A program made the position numbers and the translations under genes. 64,000 nt of DNA from Caballeronia sp. TF1N1 (GTDB lineage: Bacteria > Pseudomonadota > Gammaproteobacteria > Burkholderiales > Burkholderiaceae), in the NCBI RefSeq assembly GCF_022878925.1, contig NZ_CP084628.1, positions 434,001 to 498,000 of the forward strand. The letters are read 5' to 3'. This document shows positions 62,723-64,000 of the stretch, in pieces. Every line of letters begins with the position of its first letter. Positions within the stretch are counted from its first letter, which is position 1. The notes under the pieces were generated by a model. That model had not been told where the DNA came from. It saw nothing but the letters and a program-made list of their open reading frames with translations, and did no database searches.

Positions 62723-64000
62723 ATGCCTTCAACATTTGACGCCGTGCGCTTCATCGACGCCGAAACGCTACGCCAGTGGCTCAACGACGGCCGCGAACTC
62801 GCGCTGCTCGATGTGCGCGAAGCGGGCCAGTTCGGCGAAGGCCATCCATTCTTCGCCGTACCGTTTCCCTTCAGCCGGCTCGAACTCGATGCGCCGCGCC
62901 TCCTGCCGCGCGCCGATGTGCGCATCGCGCTATGCGACGATGGCGCCAACGAAGACGCCGTGGCGCGTCGCGCGGCAGCCCGTCTGCAAGGGCTCGGCTA
63001 CGGCGATATCGCGATCCTGCAAGGCGGCACGGCCGCATGGCGGCAAGCAGGCTATACGCTCTTTCGCGGCGTGAACGTGCCGTCGAAGACCTTCGGCGAA
63101 CTCGTCGAACACGAATACGGCACGCCGCATGTCAGCGCCGCGCAACTGCAACGCTGGCGCGCCGAACGCGGCGGCTGTCCGATCTCGCTCATCGACTCAC
63201 GCACGCGCGACGAACATCGCAAGATGGCGATTCCGGGCGCGGTGTGCGTGCCGAACGGCGAACTGGCGGCGCATATCGACGCCTTCGCGGGCTCGCCCGA
63301 TACGACCATCGTCGTGCATTGCGCGGGGCGCACGCGCAGCATCATCGGCGCGCAGACCTTGCGCAATCTCGGCATCCGTCGCGATGTCTTCGCGCTGGAA
63401 AACGGTACGCAAGGATGGGCGCTCGCCGGTCTTGCGCTGGAACACGGCAGCACGCGCAGTTACGCCGACATCATCCCGAGCGCGGCAAGCGCGCACGACG
63501 AGGCCAAGGCACGCGAGCGTGCGCAAGCGCTTGCGCGACGCTTCGGCGTGATTGCGCTCGATGAGGCGAACGCGAACCAGTGGCGTCGCGATACCGCACG
63601 CACGACCTATCTGCTCGATGTCCGCACGCCCGAGGAATACGCGCGCGATGGTCTGCCCTTCGCCGCCCATGCGCCGGGCGGTCAGCTCGTGCAGGCGACG
63701 GATCAGAGCGTGGCGGTGCGTCATGCGCGTCTCTTGTTGATCGACTACGACGGCATCCGCGCGCCGGTCATCGCTCACTGGCTCGTGCAATTGGGCTACG
63801 AAGCGGCGACCATCGACGTGGCCATCGTGTCGAAGTGGAATACGCATGCGCCCGCTGCCGCTGCGCTGGATCGAACCGATCTCCTCGAAGAAGCGCCATC
63901 CGCGAACGCAATCGTGCTCGACCTGCGGTCGAGCGCGGCGCATGAGAACGGCCGGCCGGTTGGCGCGCGCTGGACCGTTCGCCCGCGCGTCTTCGATACG
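62723..64000 (+). CDS. Multi-domain rhodanese-like sulfurtransferase (3' end missing)
   Basis: At least 426 residues, open at the window end. Three complete rhodanese modules and the start of a fourth. Module 1 has a catalytic-type Cys71 in IALCDDG; module 2 has Cys200 in VHCAGRTRS; module 3 aligns Tyr342 (LIDYDG) at the Cys position and is probably inactive. Module 4 starts near VLDLRSS. It likely accepts persulfide sulfur released by the PLP enzyme. It starts seven bases after that gene. Confidence 0.9.
   Translation, partial: MPSTFDAVRFIDAETLRQWLNDGRELALLDVREAGQFGEGHPFFAVPFPFSRLELDAPRLLPRADVRIALCDDGANEDAVARRAAARLQGLGYGDIAILQGGTAAWRQAGYTLFRGVNVPSKTFGELVEHEYGTPHVSAAQLQRWRAERGGCPISLIDSRTRDEHRKMAIPGAVCVPNGELAAHIDAFAGSPDTTIVVHCAGRTRSIIGAQTLRNLGIRRDVFALENGTQGWALAGLALEHGSTRSYADIIPSAASAHDEAKARERAQALARRFGVIALDEANANQWRRDTARTTYLLDVRTPEEYARDGLPFAAHAPGGQLVQATDQSVAVRHARLLLIDYDGIRAPVIAHWLVQLGYEAATIDVAIVSKWNTHAPAAAALDRTDLLEEAPSANAIVLDLRSSAAHENGRPVGARWTVRPRVFDT

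Noticed and set aside
1..64000. CRISPR arrays, tRNA/rRNA genes, insertion sequences, prophage
   Set aside because: No regularly spaced repeats, cloverleaf-like genes, transposases, integrases or phage structural genes were recognised.

Overview
The window looks like part of a secondary replicon of a Burkholderiaceae bacterium of the Caballeronia/Paraburkholderia kind. The reasons are a GC content near 62 percent, a Gram-negative trimeric porin, many LysR/AraC/GntR/TetR regulators, and a density of ABC importers and catabolic enzymes without housekeeping, rRNA or tRNA genes. The genus is inferred from gene style, not from a marker gene. No prophage, IS element or CRISPR array was seen.

Layout. 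1-3.2 kb: 3' part of an acyl-CoA synthetase, then a LysR regulator divergent from an NAD(P)H quinone reductase. 3.2-8.8 kb: large secreted lipoprotein with LacI-type palindromes upstream, a small membrane protein, and a tannase-family esterase. 8.8-15.6 kb: a polyamine-type ABC importer divergent from a deacetylase/GntR/flavin-reductase operon. 15.6-19 kb: TfoX-like protein, hybrid histidine kinase, small basic secreted peptide, hypothetical protein. 19.2-25.1 kb: metal-related block with a porin, a ZnuD-like TonB receptor behind two direct repeats, and a DUF3649-PepSY-DUF3325 operon behind a clear Fur box. 25.2-34.7 kb: Tat-exported MmgE/PrpD protein, LysR remnant, yellow/MRJP-like protein, lipoprotein, FrnE-like DsbA protein, TetR/aldo-keto reductase pair, secreted phosphoesterase and di-haem peroxidase. 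34.8-41.3 kb: a peptide/opine-type ABC operon ending in an SfnB/DszC-like flavin enzyme. 41.8-48.2 kb: multicopper oxidase, PrpF-like isomerase and a MoxR-ATPase/VWA pair.

48.2-49.1 kb is a scrambled locus. An AraC gene and a divergent alcohol dehydrogenase/quinone oxidoreductase gene have both lost their middles, and the shared promoter segment is inverted, so each promoter-proximal end is fused to the other gene's tail. 49.1-57.1 kb: GlxA-type regulator, muconolactone-isomerase-like protein, and a ribose-type ABC operon with two paralogous binding proteins and an SMP-30 lactonase.

57.5-64 kb: a sulfur amino acid cluster. Binding protein and two permeases run leftward; the ATPase, a cysteine-dioxygenase-like cupin, a cystathionine-lyase-like PLP enzyme and a multi-rhodanese protein (cut by the window end) run rightward. 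The split transporter plus enzymes suggests import and oxidative or desulfurating breakdown of a cysteine-like compound.

Many operons are translationally coupled by 4-base ATGA/GTGA overlaps, which helped fix start codons.
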